NCBI GenBank assembly: GCA_016709305.1
Contig: JADJNA010000009.1
Coordinates: forward strand, 1-64,000
DNA from: Candidatus Villigracilis saccharophilus
GTDB lineage: Bacteria > Chloroflexota > Anaerolineae > Anaerolineales > Villigracilaceae
DNA: 64,000 nt
Direction: 5' to 3'
In this document: in pieces, positions 1-7,775 of the stretch
Numbering within the stretch: the stretch's first letter is position 1
How the letters are laid out: the number at the start of each line of letters is the position of its first letter
Program-made: the position numbers and the translations under genes
The notes under the pieces: model-generated
What the model was told of the DNA's origin: nothing
Seen by the model: the letters and a program-made list of their open reading frames with translations, nothing else
The model's database searches: none

Positions 1-1653
1 AGTAGGTAATCGGATTCCCAGCAGTACCGCTCCGTTCGGGACTGTCTCTGCATAAGTGCCGTGAATGACATGCACTATCTGGCCAGCAGTTGCAAGATAT
101 GCGCCTCTTCCAATCGTACAGAATGGAAGGGCGAACGAACCCACTTGACCAACGTCTGTGCAAGCCGGATTCGTCTTGTCGACATAGTAGACGCGGGCAG
201 TGGTTGTACTGTAATCCTGGACAAACTGGTTTGAAGTCAAATTGGTATATGTACGAGTGGCAGGTCTGAACCCAAAACCTGATAAGGAAGGTGTGACCAT
301 GCCAGACCAGTTATAAGGAACCTCGAAGCTGTACAAGACCGGTTTCATCCGTCGTAACAGTCTTGGGTGTGCCATCCGTGTAACTTAGTGTGACACCTGC
401 CAGGCCGGCGTTACCGGAGATGGTAAAGGTGACGCCTGTAGTGGTGTAGTCTTGCGAAGTTTGATCGGCAAGCACATTGGCATAGGTCATGCTCGTGGGC
501 GAGAAGATATAGCCGGGCTTGGCAGGCGTGACCGTGCCAGACCAGTCAGTGGGTACCTGGAAGCTGTACAGGCCGGCGGCATTCGCCGTGACAGTCTTGG
601 GTGTGCCATTTGTGTAAGTGAGAATGGCGCTTCCAACTCCCGCGTTCCCGGAAATAGTATGAGCAGTCACGGTGAGTCCCACGGTGACAGGTGCGCTATC
701 TACTGTTCCATCGTTGACCTTGAACGTGAAGCTGTCTGGTCCCGAATAGTTTGTCGCAGGTGTGTATGTGCGGAGCGCGCCGCTGCCACTCAAGCTGCCA
801 TGCGCCGGATCATCTACAATACTGTAAGTTAAGAGGCTGCCCTCCACATCTGTGCCAGTCAGGGTAAGGTCGATGGACATATTCCAGGATAGGCTGACAG
901 ATTGGGCATCGGCAACGGGTGAATCATTAACTGGATTAACTGTCAGCAGGAAGGTGTCGCTGGTGGTGACTGTCGAACCGTCCATCACAGAGACTGTAAT
1001 GGTGGCAGTGCCGCTCTGGTTAGGGGCGGGTATGATACTGGCGGTTCGGTTTGCGCCGCTACCGCCCAGTGAAATATTTCCGTTCGGCACAAGGTCCGTA
1101 TTTGATGAGGTGGCCGTGACGGTCAGGTAAGCCGCGGTGGTTTCCAGATCACCGACAGTGAAGGGGACTGTGCTGGTGGCGGTGTCTTCATCGGTGGTCC
1201 GGTCGGTGATATCACTGATCGTCGGTGCTGTGTTTGTTTTGGAGAAAGTATGCGACCAGACTGGCAGGATTGTACCTACCTTATATATGTTATATGTGAA
1301 CGAGTCGCCGTCTACGCTGATGGTCGCAAAGCCCTGTGAGTTATCCATATCTGGATATACATAATCTATTCGATCCGGGTAAACATACTCGTTGTATGTT
1401 CCGCTGCCGGAGGGGGAAGTGATGAACTGCTCGTAACTTCGGGTTAGTCCCGCGACGCGGGTATTATCCATATGCGTCCACCCTAAAACATGTTCGTGGC
1501 CATGAAAGGTTGCAGTGACAATTGGATGAGCATTGAAAATGCTCATCAAGCTCGGAGGCGTGCAACCAGCGTCCGCTCTGCCTGAGCATAAAGAATGTAC
1601 GCTTGTCACAGGATATTCCGGCCCGTGGAAGAAAATAAATGCGTGCGTTAATC
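1..1653 (-). CDS. Secreted metallophosphoesterase, C-terminal part (partial, frame-broken)
   Basis: Continues the gene that starts at 2948. From about 1653 the frame reads LTHAFIFFHGPEYP and then FHGHEHVLG, the last histidine motifs of a calcineurin-like phosphoesterase. Next come Ig/cadherin-like repeats (APTISDI, SPVADAQ) and further 75-aa repeats of the kind ISGNAG...WSGTVTP...GYIFSP. The frame stops at 311, but one extra T near 330 explains this: in the shifted frame the repeat continues (YSFEVPYNWSG) and runs to base 1 without a stop, ending in a beta-helix-like start (VYYVDKTNPACTDVG, HVIHGTYAETV). The gene therefore leaves the window on the left. The domain reading is strong; whether the breaks are real mutations or base-calling errors is open. 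Confidence 0.6.
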
Positions 1654-1914
1654 CTGTCCTTCGGCATACGTCAAGCGGGAATTGAGGAAGTCCATTTCGG
1701 GTTGTTCCAAGAAATCAATATCGCCTGGAACATCCAATCCAATAAAGATGGAGTTCCCATAATCGAAACTATAGTTCAACTGGTCCGAGGAGGAATTGAG
1801 TGCTGTCTTATTGGTCACATATGGCGGCAACACTTTTATGTTCGGGGCCGTTTCAAAATAATTTTCCCACAAGGCCGCGCCTTCCACATTGTTATCGGAA
1901 TTGCCTCTGACCAA
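1648..1914 (-). CDS. Secreted metallophosphoesterase, middle fragment in a third frame
   Basis: A bridge of about 89 codons between the N- and C-terminal parts. It reads VRGNSDNNVEGAALWENYF and then FDYGNSIFIGLDVPG, normal phosphoesterase core sequence. It joins the upstream frame if one T is restored to the T run at 1915-1919 (complement shows ccaaaaag) and joins the downstream frame if one T is restored near 1650. The usual GNHD/E motif reads GNSD, so the motif histidine is replaced by serine; a base error could also cause this. It is not an independent gene. Confidence 0.55.
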   Translation of the reverse strand: MVRGNSDNNVEGAALWENYFETAPNIKVLPPYVTNKTALNSSSDQLNYSFDYGNSIFIGLDVPGDIDFLEQPEMDFLNSRLTYAEGQD

Positions 1915-2948
1915 AAAGTTTTATTAAATACGTTCGCGGTTTTCAGCACGTTGATCATCGGATCTATTTGGGTTGCAACGAATCCGGTATCCTGCAGATC
2001 TCCGTTGTAGAGTATCAACGCGGGATTGAGGTTTTTAATTTGGTTGACGGTGGCCGTAAAGTAGGCTGTTTCCGCCTGCCCATCCCCCATGGATGCAAAA
2101 CTAAAGACTGTCGGTCTGGCGGTAAAGTTTTGATCCACCTGACCTGTAACTACATTTGTATAAGCCCTGTTGCCTGGCACAAAGGAAAAGCCGGCCTTGG
2201 AAGGCGTGACCGTGCCAGACCAGTTGTTGGAGACTTGAAAGGAATACACACCTGAGCTATTCGCGGTGACGGTCTTGGGAGTGCCATCTGTATAGCTGAG
2301 TATCGCCCCGCCTACACCTGCGTTACCGGAGATGCCGGGCATGATCGCCGCGGCAGTGTAATTCTGATTGGTCTGGTTGGCGGAAAGATTGGCATAACTT
2401 CTGCTGGGAGGTGTAAAAGTATAACCAGCCTTAGAAGGAGTGACCGTACCAGACCATCCTCCTGATACGGTGAATGAGTAATTCCCCGTGGAGGCATTCG
2501 CAGTCGTTGAGCCGCCAGTATAGGTGATGGTTGCGCTTCCCCCAGCCGGCCCTGTGCTGCCACTGATGGTGTACGTAACCGCAGTGGCTGTATAACTCTG
2601 ATTGGTCTGATTGGTCGAGATGCTGGAATAACTCCTGCTGGTAGGCGAGAAGGTATAGCCAGCTTTGGAAGGCGTTACCGTGCCAGACCAGCGCTGGAAC
2701 CAGTTGGTGTCGACGGTTACCGAGTAGTTTCCCGAGCTGTCCGAGACTGTCGAGCTGTCGTCGTAACCCGTGTTGCCATTCGCGGTGATGGTTGCGCCTG
2801 CCACCCCAGCGGAACCACTGATGGTAACGGAAGACGCCGCATGGGCCGGCATAACCCCAACACCAGCCAGGAGCATGGACAGGATCATTAAACTATAAAT
2901 GACCCGAAGGCTGATTACAGATAGTGATTTGGTTCTTCTAGTGTGCAT
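1836..2948 (-). CDS. Secreted metallophosphoesterase, N-terminal part with signal peptide and repeats
   Basis: The start at 2948 is preceded by a GGGAGG ribosome site (complement of 2953-2960). Residues 1-38 form a classical signal peptide ending PAHA. Three to four repeats of about 75 residues follow, each with TISGS.G and WSGTVTPSKAGY(T/S)F motifs, resembling carboxypeptidase-regulatory-like beta-sandwich folds. The phosphoesterase domain then begins at FSFASMGDGQAE and ILYNGDLQDTG. The frame is lost after KTFW, where a T homopolymer appears one base short; the last residues before the stop at 1836 are out of frame. The likely role is an extracellular or surface-bound phosphohydrolase on a long repeat stalk; the substrate cannot be read from the sequence. 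The gene lies 161 bp downstream of a small XRE-like regulator on the same strand. Confidence 0.7.
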   Translation of the reverse strand: MHTRRTKSLSVISLRVIYSLMILSMLLAGVGVMPAHAASSVTISGSAGVAGATITANGNTGYDDSSTVSDSSGNYSVTVDTNWFQRWSGTVTPSKAGYTFSPTSRSYSSISTNQTNQSYTATAVTYTISGSTGPAGGSATITYTGGSTTANASTGNYSFTVSGGWSGTVTPSKAGYTFTPPSRSYANLSANQTNQNYTAAAIMPGISGNAGVGGAILSYTDGTPKTVTANSSGVYSFQVSNNWSGTVTPSKAGFSFVPGNRAYTNVVTGQVDQNFTARPTVFSFASMGDGQAETAYFTATVNQIKNLNPALILYNGDLQDTGFVATQIDPMINVLKTANVFNKTFWSEAIPITMWKARPCGKIILKRPRT

Positions 2949-3109
2949 GACGTTCCCTCCCGAGAATCGTATTCAATATAAAAATCTTAATCAACTTGGA
3001 GTATGTTCCTTAAATTAATAGGTCGTTATTATTTTTTACAACTATTGATTTGAATGATCTCTATCATTTGGCCTTATAAACAAGTGATCTTGGCTTAAAT
3101 CTCCTGGCT

Positions 3110-3385
3110 TTATTTTGGTAAAAGTGTTCCTGTTCCTACTTTCAATACATCTGCCGCCTTGCGAAGATTGCTCAGCGATATATCGTGGTCATTGAAATTA
3201 TCAAAATTCTCATATTCACCACGCCAGATCTTTATGGCGGTAGGTTCACTACAACCCCGTTTTCGCATTTCCCCAACAAATTCATCAAATGACATTTTTA
3301 TCTTTTCCGCCAACTGTTGAACAACACCGTCCACCTTGGTTGGCATATCCATCATTCCAGTTAAATTTTGAGAGATATCATCCAT
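3110..3385 (-). CDS. Small XRE-like DNA-binding protein (paralogue of 5152-5376)
   Basis: A 91-aa protein. I start it at 3385 because GAGGAA lies four bases upstream; the longer reading from 3412 has no ribosome site. Its last 70 residues are almost the same as the 74-aa protein at 5152-5376. Predicted helices include FDEFVGEMRKRG, SEPTAIKIWRGEY and SNLRKAADVLKV.TG.LLP. The final helix matches the end of Cro/C1-type helix-turn-helix domains, so a small DNA-binding regulator is likely, though no exact family was recognised. The first 20 residues differ from the paralogue. Its 155-bp upstream region is an inverted copy of that upstream of the paralogue. It precedes the secreted phosphoesterase gene on the same strand. 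Confidence 0.7.
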   Translation of the reverse strand: MDDISQNLTGMMDMPTKVDGVVQQLAEKIKMSFDEFVGEMRKRGCSEPTAIKIWRGEYENFDNFNDHDISLSNLRKAADVLKVGTGTLLPK

Positions 3386-3422
3386 ATTGTTCCTCACACC
3401 ACAATTCCACATAATGAAATCT

Positions 3423-3577
3423 AAAAGAAGTTGTGAATTGAAATTGCAAATTACTGAAGAATTGTTTATTAAATTTTATTTCGAAAGCAATGTGAAAATT
3501 GACACAGCCACACTTTACCCCCATAAATCTTTTTGAATCTTTGATCTTTATTTGAATTATTTTGAGACAAAGTTGAG
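3423..3577. repeat. Left arm of 155-bp inverted repeat (promoter region of 3110-3385)
   Basis: The reverse complement aligns without gaps to 4959-5113. I count 12 mismatches in 155 bases, about 92% identity. Conserved blocks include TCTCAAAATAATTCAAATA, a GGGGGTAAAGT block and TTTCGAAATAAAATTTAATA. It ends just before the start of the small regulator gene, so it is probably its promoter and operator region. Confidence 0.85.
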
Positions 3578-3977
3578 TTGTTCTGTCAGGTACGGGGTTT
3601 CATCCCCCTATTTATTGGCAGACTGTATTTTCCCCCCAAGTGAAAAAATAGTGATATTCTTGATGCAAGTGGATATCTCTTCATAAAACAGGGGTAATTT
3701 TCAGTTCAAAGGCCAGGGAGATTGTTACGGTTTTGAAATCAGGGCTAAGCAACCACGCCTGCGATTTGACGTTGCTATCGCCCCCAGTAATCTTTAGCCT
3801 GTAAACATGCCCCTTGCTTCACAGAAATTGAAGCAAGGGGAACACCCCAAAAGATCCCTCAGTTGGCTATGACGCCAAGTCTTAAAATAGCATGCTTGAA
3901 AAATTCACCATATTACGATATACTTTGTGAAATAATACAAAAAATGTTTTGATCTTATTAAAAATTCTTTATGAAAA
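3578..3977. other. Intergenic stretch with a strong hairpin at 3810-3840
   Basis: No convincing gene was seen. The clearest structure is a perfect 11-bp stem, ccccttgcttc (3810-3820) with gaagcaagggg (3830-3840), around a 9-base loop. It has no T tract on either strand, so it is not a standard terminator. It could be a processed RNA, a leader structure of the response-regulator transcript or a protein site. I looked for cyclic-di-GMP riboswitch consensus sequence and did not find it. Confidence 0.45.
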
Positions 3978-4196
3978 ATGAGATTAATAAGATATATTGG
4001 ATTGCACTGGATGAGGGTGGATATCAGTTTTTTTAGAGGCGTTTTTGGCACACAGAATGATGCTGAACTCATGAAGAAATCTACAAGCCCTGATGTCTTG
4101 CACATCCTTCATTTCTCCCTTTTGAGACTTGCAGACAATAAGTTAGAGTCGTACAATATTATTCAACAAAATATGATGGAAGGGAAAATCAATTGA
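3978..4196 (+). CDS. Possible small protein overlapping the response regulator start
   Basis: A 72-codon reading frame whose TGA (4194-4196) overlaps the TTG start of the response regulator (4193), an arrangement typical of translational coupling. The product has no recognised domain; it contains DVLHILHFSLLRLADNKLE and ends NIIQQNMMEGKIN. No clear ribosome site precedes the ATG at 3978. It may be a true coupled leader gene or chance open frame; the ribosome site for 4193 lies inside it. Confidence 0.3.
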   Translation: MRLIRYIGLHWMRVDISFFRGVFGTQNDAELMKKSTSPDVLHILHFSLLRLADNKLESYNIIQQNMMEGKIN

Positions 4197-4906
4197 ATAA
4201 AAAATTACTAGTGATTGATGATGACCCTGAACTTGGAAAACTGGTTGAAACAGTTCTAAAACCCCTTGACCTCATCATCTATCAGGCATATTCAGGGGAG
4301 GACGGACTAAAACAGGCATACACGATTCACCCAGACATCGTCATCCTCGACATTATGATGCCTGATTTGGATGGATTTAATGTTTGTTCGCGTTTGCGCG
4401 AACTATCCAGCCTGCCAATCTTGATGTTAACTGCGCGCACTAATGCAAACGATATATTACATGGCTTCAACGTGGGAGTGGATGATTTTTTAAGAAAGCC
4501 TTTTAACAAGAATGAACTCGAGGCACGTATACGCGCACTGCTCAGGCGTTCAAACAATCAAAATAACAGCGAAATCTCCTATATTAACGGGTACACAGAT
4601 CCTGTGCTGGAAATTGATTTTTTATCCAAGAGCGTTAAACTTCAGGGGAAGATTATTGAACTTTCCCCCAAGGAATATGACTTGCTGGCATATTTAGCGC
4701 GAGAACAGGGGAAGATCGTATCGCATCACCAACTGATGCGCGAGGCATGGGGGGAACTATATGTCAACGACTCAGCCGAAACCTCCCTTTACATATATTA
4801 TCTAAGAAAAAAAATCAAGGATGGCAAACACGGGCATCAATACATCCGCACGCTTTGGGGGCGAGGATATTGGTTTGCACCGCGAAAGGACGATCTGATT
4901 CCGTGA
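4193..4906 (+). CDS. OmpR/PhoB-family response regulator (orphan)
   Basis: A 237-aa two-domain transcription factor. The receiver domain (about 1-120) has the acidic pocket DDD at 9-11, phospho-acceptor Asp53 in VILDIMMPDLDG and Lys102 in LRKPF. The C-terminal winged helix (about 140-232) carries LSPKEYDLLAYLA and the recognition-helix region ETSLYIYYLRKKI, ending IRTLWGRGYWF. I take the TTG at 4193 as start because GGAAGGGA lies eight bases upstream and the next residues, KKLLVIDDD, are the usual beginning. No histidine kinase is in the window, so its partner is elsewhere. It sits between two inverted copies of a regulator-plus-promoter unit, which are plausible targets (inference). Confidence 0.93.
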   Translation: MNKKLLVIDDDPELGKLVETVLKPLDLIIYQAYSGEDGLKQAYTIHPDIVILDIMMPDLDGFNVCSRLRELSSLPILMLTARTNANDILHGFNVGVDDFLRKPFNKNELEARIRALLRRSNNQNNSEISYINGYTDPVLEIDFLSKSVKLQGKIIELSPKEYDLLAYLAREQGKIVSHHQLMREAWGELYVNDSAETSLYIYYLRKKIKDGKHGHQYIRTLWGRGYWFAPRKDDLIP

Positions 4907-4958
4907 GAATACAGGCTTCAAACAAACCGGGGGCAGTATAGTGTATCTGACAGAGTAG

Positions 4959-5113
4959 CTCAACTTTATCTCAAAATAATTCAAATAAAGATCAAAGATT
5001 CAAAAAGATTTACGGGGGTAAAGTATGTCTGCATCAATTTTCAAATAGCTTTCGAAATAAAATTTAATAAACAATTCTTCCGTAATTTACGATTTCAGTT
5101 CACAACTTCTTTT
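4959..5113. repeat. Right arm of 155-bp inverted repeat (promoter region of 5152-5376)
   Basis: Inverted copy of 3423-3577, gap-free, with about 12 substitutions. It lies between the response regulator and the second small XRE-like gene, reading towards the latter. Equal conservation of this non-coding DNA and the neighbouring coding DNA suggests it is functional, for example promoter plus binding sites. The spaced AAAGAT elements at about 4987-5010 are candidate regulator sites. Confidence 0.85.
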
Positions 5114-5151
5114 TATGTTGCGATAGCTAATATATAAATCAGGGAACAAAT

Positions 5152-5376
5152 ATGAGCGGTATCGTTCAACAAATGACTGAAAAAATAAATATGTCATTCG
5201 ATGAGTTTGTCGGGGAAATGCGAAAACGAGGATGCAGTGAACCCACCGCCATAAAGATCTGGCGTGGTGAATATGAAAACTTTAAGAATTTCAATGATAA
5301 CGATATATCACTCAGCAATCTTCGCAAAGCGGCGGATGTGTTGAAAGTAAAAACTGGAAACCTTCTGCCAAATTAG
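5152..5376 (+). CDS. Small XRE-like DNA-binding protein (paralogue of 3110-3385)
   Basis: A 74-aa protein starting at an ATG preceded by AGGGAAC. It contains MSFDEFVGEMRKRGCSEPT and NLRKAADVLKVKTGNLLP and is nearly identical to residues 22-91 of the divergent paralogue. The two genes differ mainly at silent positions, so both proteins have been kept by selection. It is followed after 105 bp by the NusG-like antiterminator that heads the polysaccharide operon, so it may be co-transcribed with it or control it. The fold assignment to a Cro/C1-like helix-turn-helix is by pattern only. Confidence 0.72.
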   Translation: MSGIVQQMTEKINMSFDEFVGEMRKRGCSEPTAIKIWRGEYENFKNFNDNDISLSNLRKAADVLKVKTGNLLPN

Positions 5377-5481
5377 GAAAAAATCCCCAAACTCCATTCC
5401 GGCGTAAGCCATTATCCGGCACAGTCAAAAATGGCGAGCGGCGATGTCGCGAAGAATCAACATCAAGGAAACTCAATATCC

Positions 5482-5991
5482 ATGGAACAGTGGTATGTGG
5501 CTCATAGCAAACCAAGAAACGAAGATCTGCTTTGGAAGCAGTTTCACTTGCGTAACTTCGAGTCTTATTTTCCTTGCTTAAAGACTAAAACGGTAAACCC
5601 GCGCGCACGACAAGTCCAACCGTATTTCCCAGGTTACTTGTTTGTCCATGTTGATCTAGAGAAAACAGGCAGATCGGAACTTGAATGGATACCGGGCGGA
5701 GCCGGACTTGTATCATTTGGGGACGAGCCAGCCTGCGTGTCTGATAGTTTAATCTTTGCAATCAAACAACGGATCGAACAACTGGAAAGAAACTCCGTAG
5801 AATCCAGTGGTTTATTTAGCAAAGGTGATACGGTCCACATTCACAACGGTGTCTTTAGCGGCTATGAAGCAATTTTTGACGGACATCTTTCTGGAAATGA
5901 CCGGGTACGTGTTTTATTATCCCTGCTGGACAATAGACAAATCCCCATTGTATTGCCCGCAGAGAGTATTTGCCGCCTCGATCCAAGCTAG
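5482..5991 (+). CDS. Specialised NusG/RfaH/LoaP-like transcription antiterminator
   Basis: A 169-aa protein starting MEQWYVAHSKPRNE. I choose the ATG at 5482 because the NGN domain begins there and AAGGAA lies about 11 bases upstream; a frame open from 5431 has no such support. The N-terminal NGN domain has the typical YFPGYLFVHVD segment. The C-terminal KOW-like part has FSKGDTVHIHNGVFSGYEAIFDG. House-keeping NusG usually sits beside secE and ribosomal protein genes. This one heads a long polysaccharide operon, the position of RfaH, UpxY and LoaP, which let RNA polymerase read through terminators in long operons. Role from family knowledge; target operon inferred from position. Confidence 0.85.
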   Translation: MEQWYVAHSKPRNEDLLWKQFHLRNFESYFPCLKTKTVNPRARQVQPYFPGYLFVHVDLEKTGRSELEWIPGGAGLVSFGDEPACVSDSLIFAIKQRIEQLERNSVESSGLFSKGDTVHIHNGVFSGYEAIFDGHLSGNDRVRVLLSLLDNRQIPIVLPAESICRLDPS

Positions 5992-6083
5992 TCCAAACAC
6001 GGGGACAAAGTAATTGCATTACTAAACAGTCAACTGACATTGATATTGTCGGAAGGGCGGAGCACTTCAAAAACAGGGTACAT

Positions 6084-7719
6084 ATGCACACTCAAAAACT
6101 AAGACTAGGATTGCTGCTTGATTCATTCGATGTGCCTGCATGGGTGTAGTATTATCCAGCGCATCACGAATGAAAATTCTGGGGAGTTCGCCCTGGTGAT
6201 AATAAATGATGACACCGCCAAGCCTAAAAGAAAAGATCAAAGTGCGGGCATTTATTCAATCTTGAATCTCATTGACGAAAGGCTATTTACCAAACAACCG
6301 GATCCTTTTGCCCTGAAAGATGCCGAAAGTCTTCTGTCGAATATTCCGATCATCAAAGCACTTCCAGTAAAGAATAATAATATTTCCTCTCTCAGCGAAT
6401 CGGACACAATAAAAATCAGGGAATACCACCTGGACATACTGATACAGTTCGGATTCCAGGGGATGCAGCTTGAAAACCTAAACGCAGCCAAATATGGAAC
6501 ATGGTTTTATTATCACGGCGATGACAGGATCATGAAAAACGGTCCGCCGGGCTTTTGGGAAGTTGTAGAGAATTGGCCGGAAACGGGTTCTGCACTGCTC
6601 TCAAGCGGGGGGATATTTTCAGCGAATCGGGTTTTGTATCGATCCCACTTTTTAACATATCCGCTATCCCCAGCCCGACATAGAAGTTATTACTTCTGGG
6701 CGGCAGCGTCTTTTTTACCCAGACAGATTCGCCAGCTGCACCACCTCGGCAAAGAGAGGTTCTTTCACGAAACAGAAAAATTTAACACAGCTCTTCTGCG
6801 GGACATCAAAATTTATGAAACACCATCGAATCTCTTAGCGGCAGCATCGTTTGCAAAAATCACATTCAGGCTTGTAAAGGAAATAATCCAGCGTTTTTTT
6901 TATACGGGCCAATGGTTTTTATTATTCAGTTTTAAACAGGATGTTTCTGGAAACTTCGGTGAGTTCATCAGATTACAGCCATCGAAGGATAGATTCTGGG
7001 CTGATCCGCATGTGGTTCAAACAGACGACCGGTATTTCATTTTTATAGAAGAGTTTTTACAAGCGAAAAACAAGGGTCATATTTCTGTGATCGAGTTGGA
7101 TGAATCTGAAAACTGGAAGCCCCCCATTAAAGTTTTAGAGACGGATTATCATTTATCAAATCCATTTATTTTCAAATGGAACGACAAATTTTTCATGGTT
7201 CCAGAGTCGCGGGCAAACAAAACCATTGACCTGTATGAGTGCGTGGAATTTCCATATCAATGGATCTTCAAACAGCACCTTATGGAAAACATCTCGGCTG
7301 TAGATACAACACTTGTCAATTATCTTGAAAAATGGTGGCTTTTCACTGCAATTGCGGAAAATGCCGCAGCCGCGCCAAATGTTGAGCTGTTTCTATTTTC
7401 TTCGGAAGACCTCTTCAGCGGCAATTGGACCGCGCATCCGCGAAACCCGATTATTTCTGATGTCAAAAGCGCCAGACCTGCAGGCAGCTTGTTCGTGGAA
7501 GACGGGAAATTATTTAGACCGTCGCAGGATTGTTCGAAAGCATATGGATATGGCTTTGATTTGAATGAAATAGAGGTCCTCTCAGGAACAGAGTACTGCG
7601 AAAAAAAGATAATATCCATCAGACCGAATTGGGACAGAAAAATCGAGGCCACACACACGTTCGCAAATTGCGGGAATTTAACCGTGATTGACGCATTTAC
7701 CCGGGCTTCAAAACATTGA
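6084..7719 (+). CDS. Formyltransferase-like / GINT1-type sugar transferase, N-terminus frame-broken
   Basis: The open frame from 6118 starts too late. An ATG at 6084 after CAGGGTACAT reads MHTQKLRLGLLLDSFDVPAWV and then hits TAG at 6147; skipping one base restores SIIQRITNENSGEFALVI. The true protein is therefore about 544 aa with one indel near 6147. The N-terminal part resembles a formyltransferase-like Rossmann domain. The C-terminal 270 residues (FWADPHVVQTDDRYFIFIEEF, GHISVIELDE, FMVPESRANKTIDLYE) have the repeated beta-blade look of bacterial relatives of glucosamine inositolphosphorylceramide transferase. Such genes occur in polysaccharide loci and probably act as sugar transferases, but the reaction is uncertain. 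Confidence 0.65.
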
Positions 7720-7775
7720 ATAGCGGGTCGACATGTCGGGGTGGAGACCATGATAAATACAGGGCATCGAAGACA

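Noticed and set aside
3720..3845. Possible cyclic-di-GMP riboswitch
   Set aside because: The conserved GEMM core and tetraloop receptor were not found; only a simple hairpin is present.
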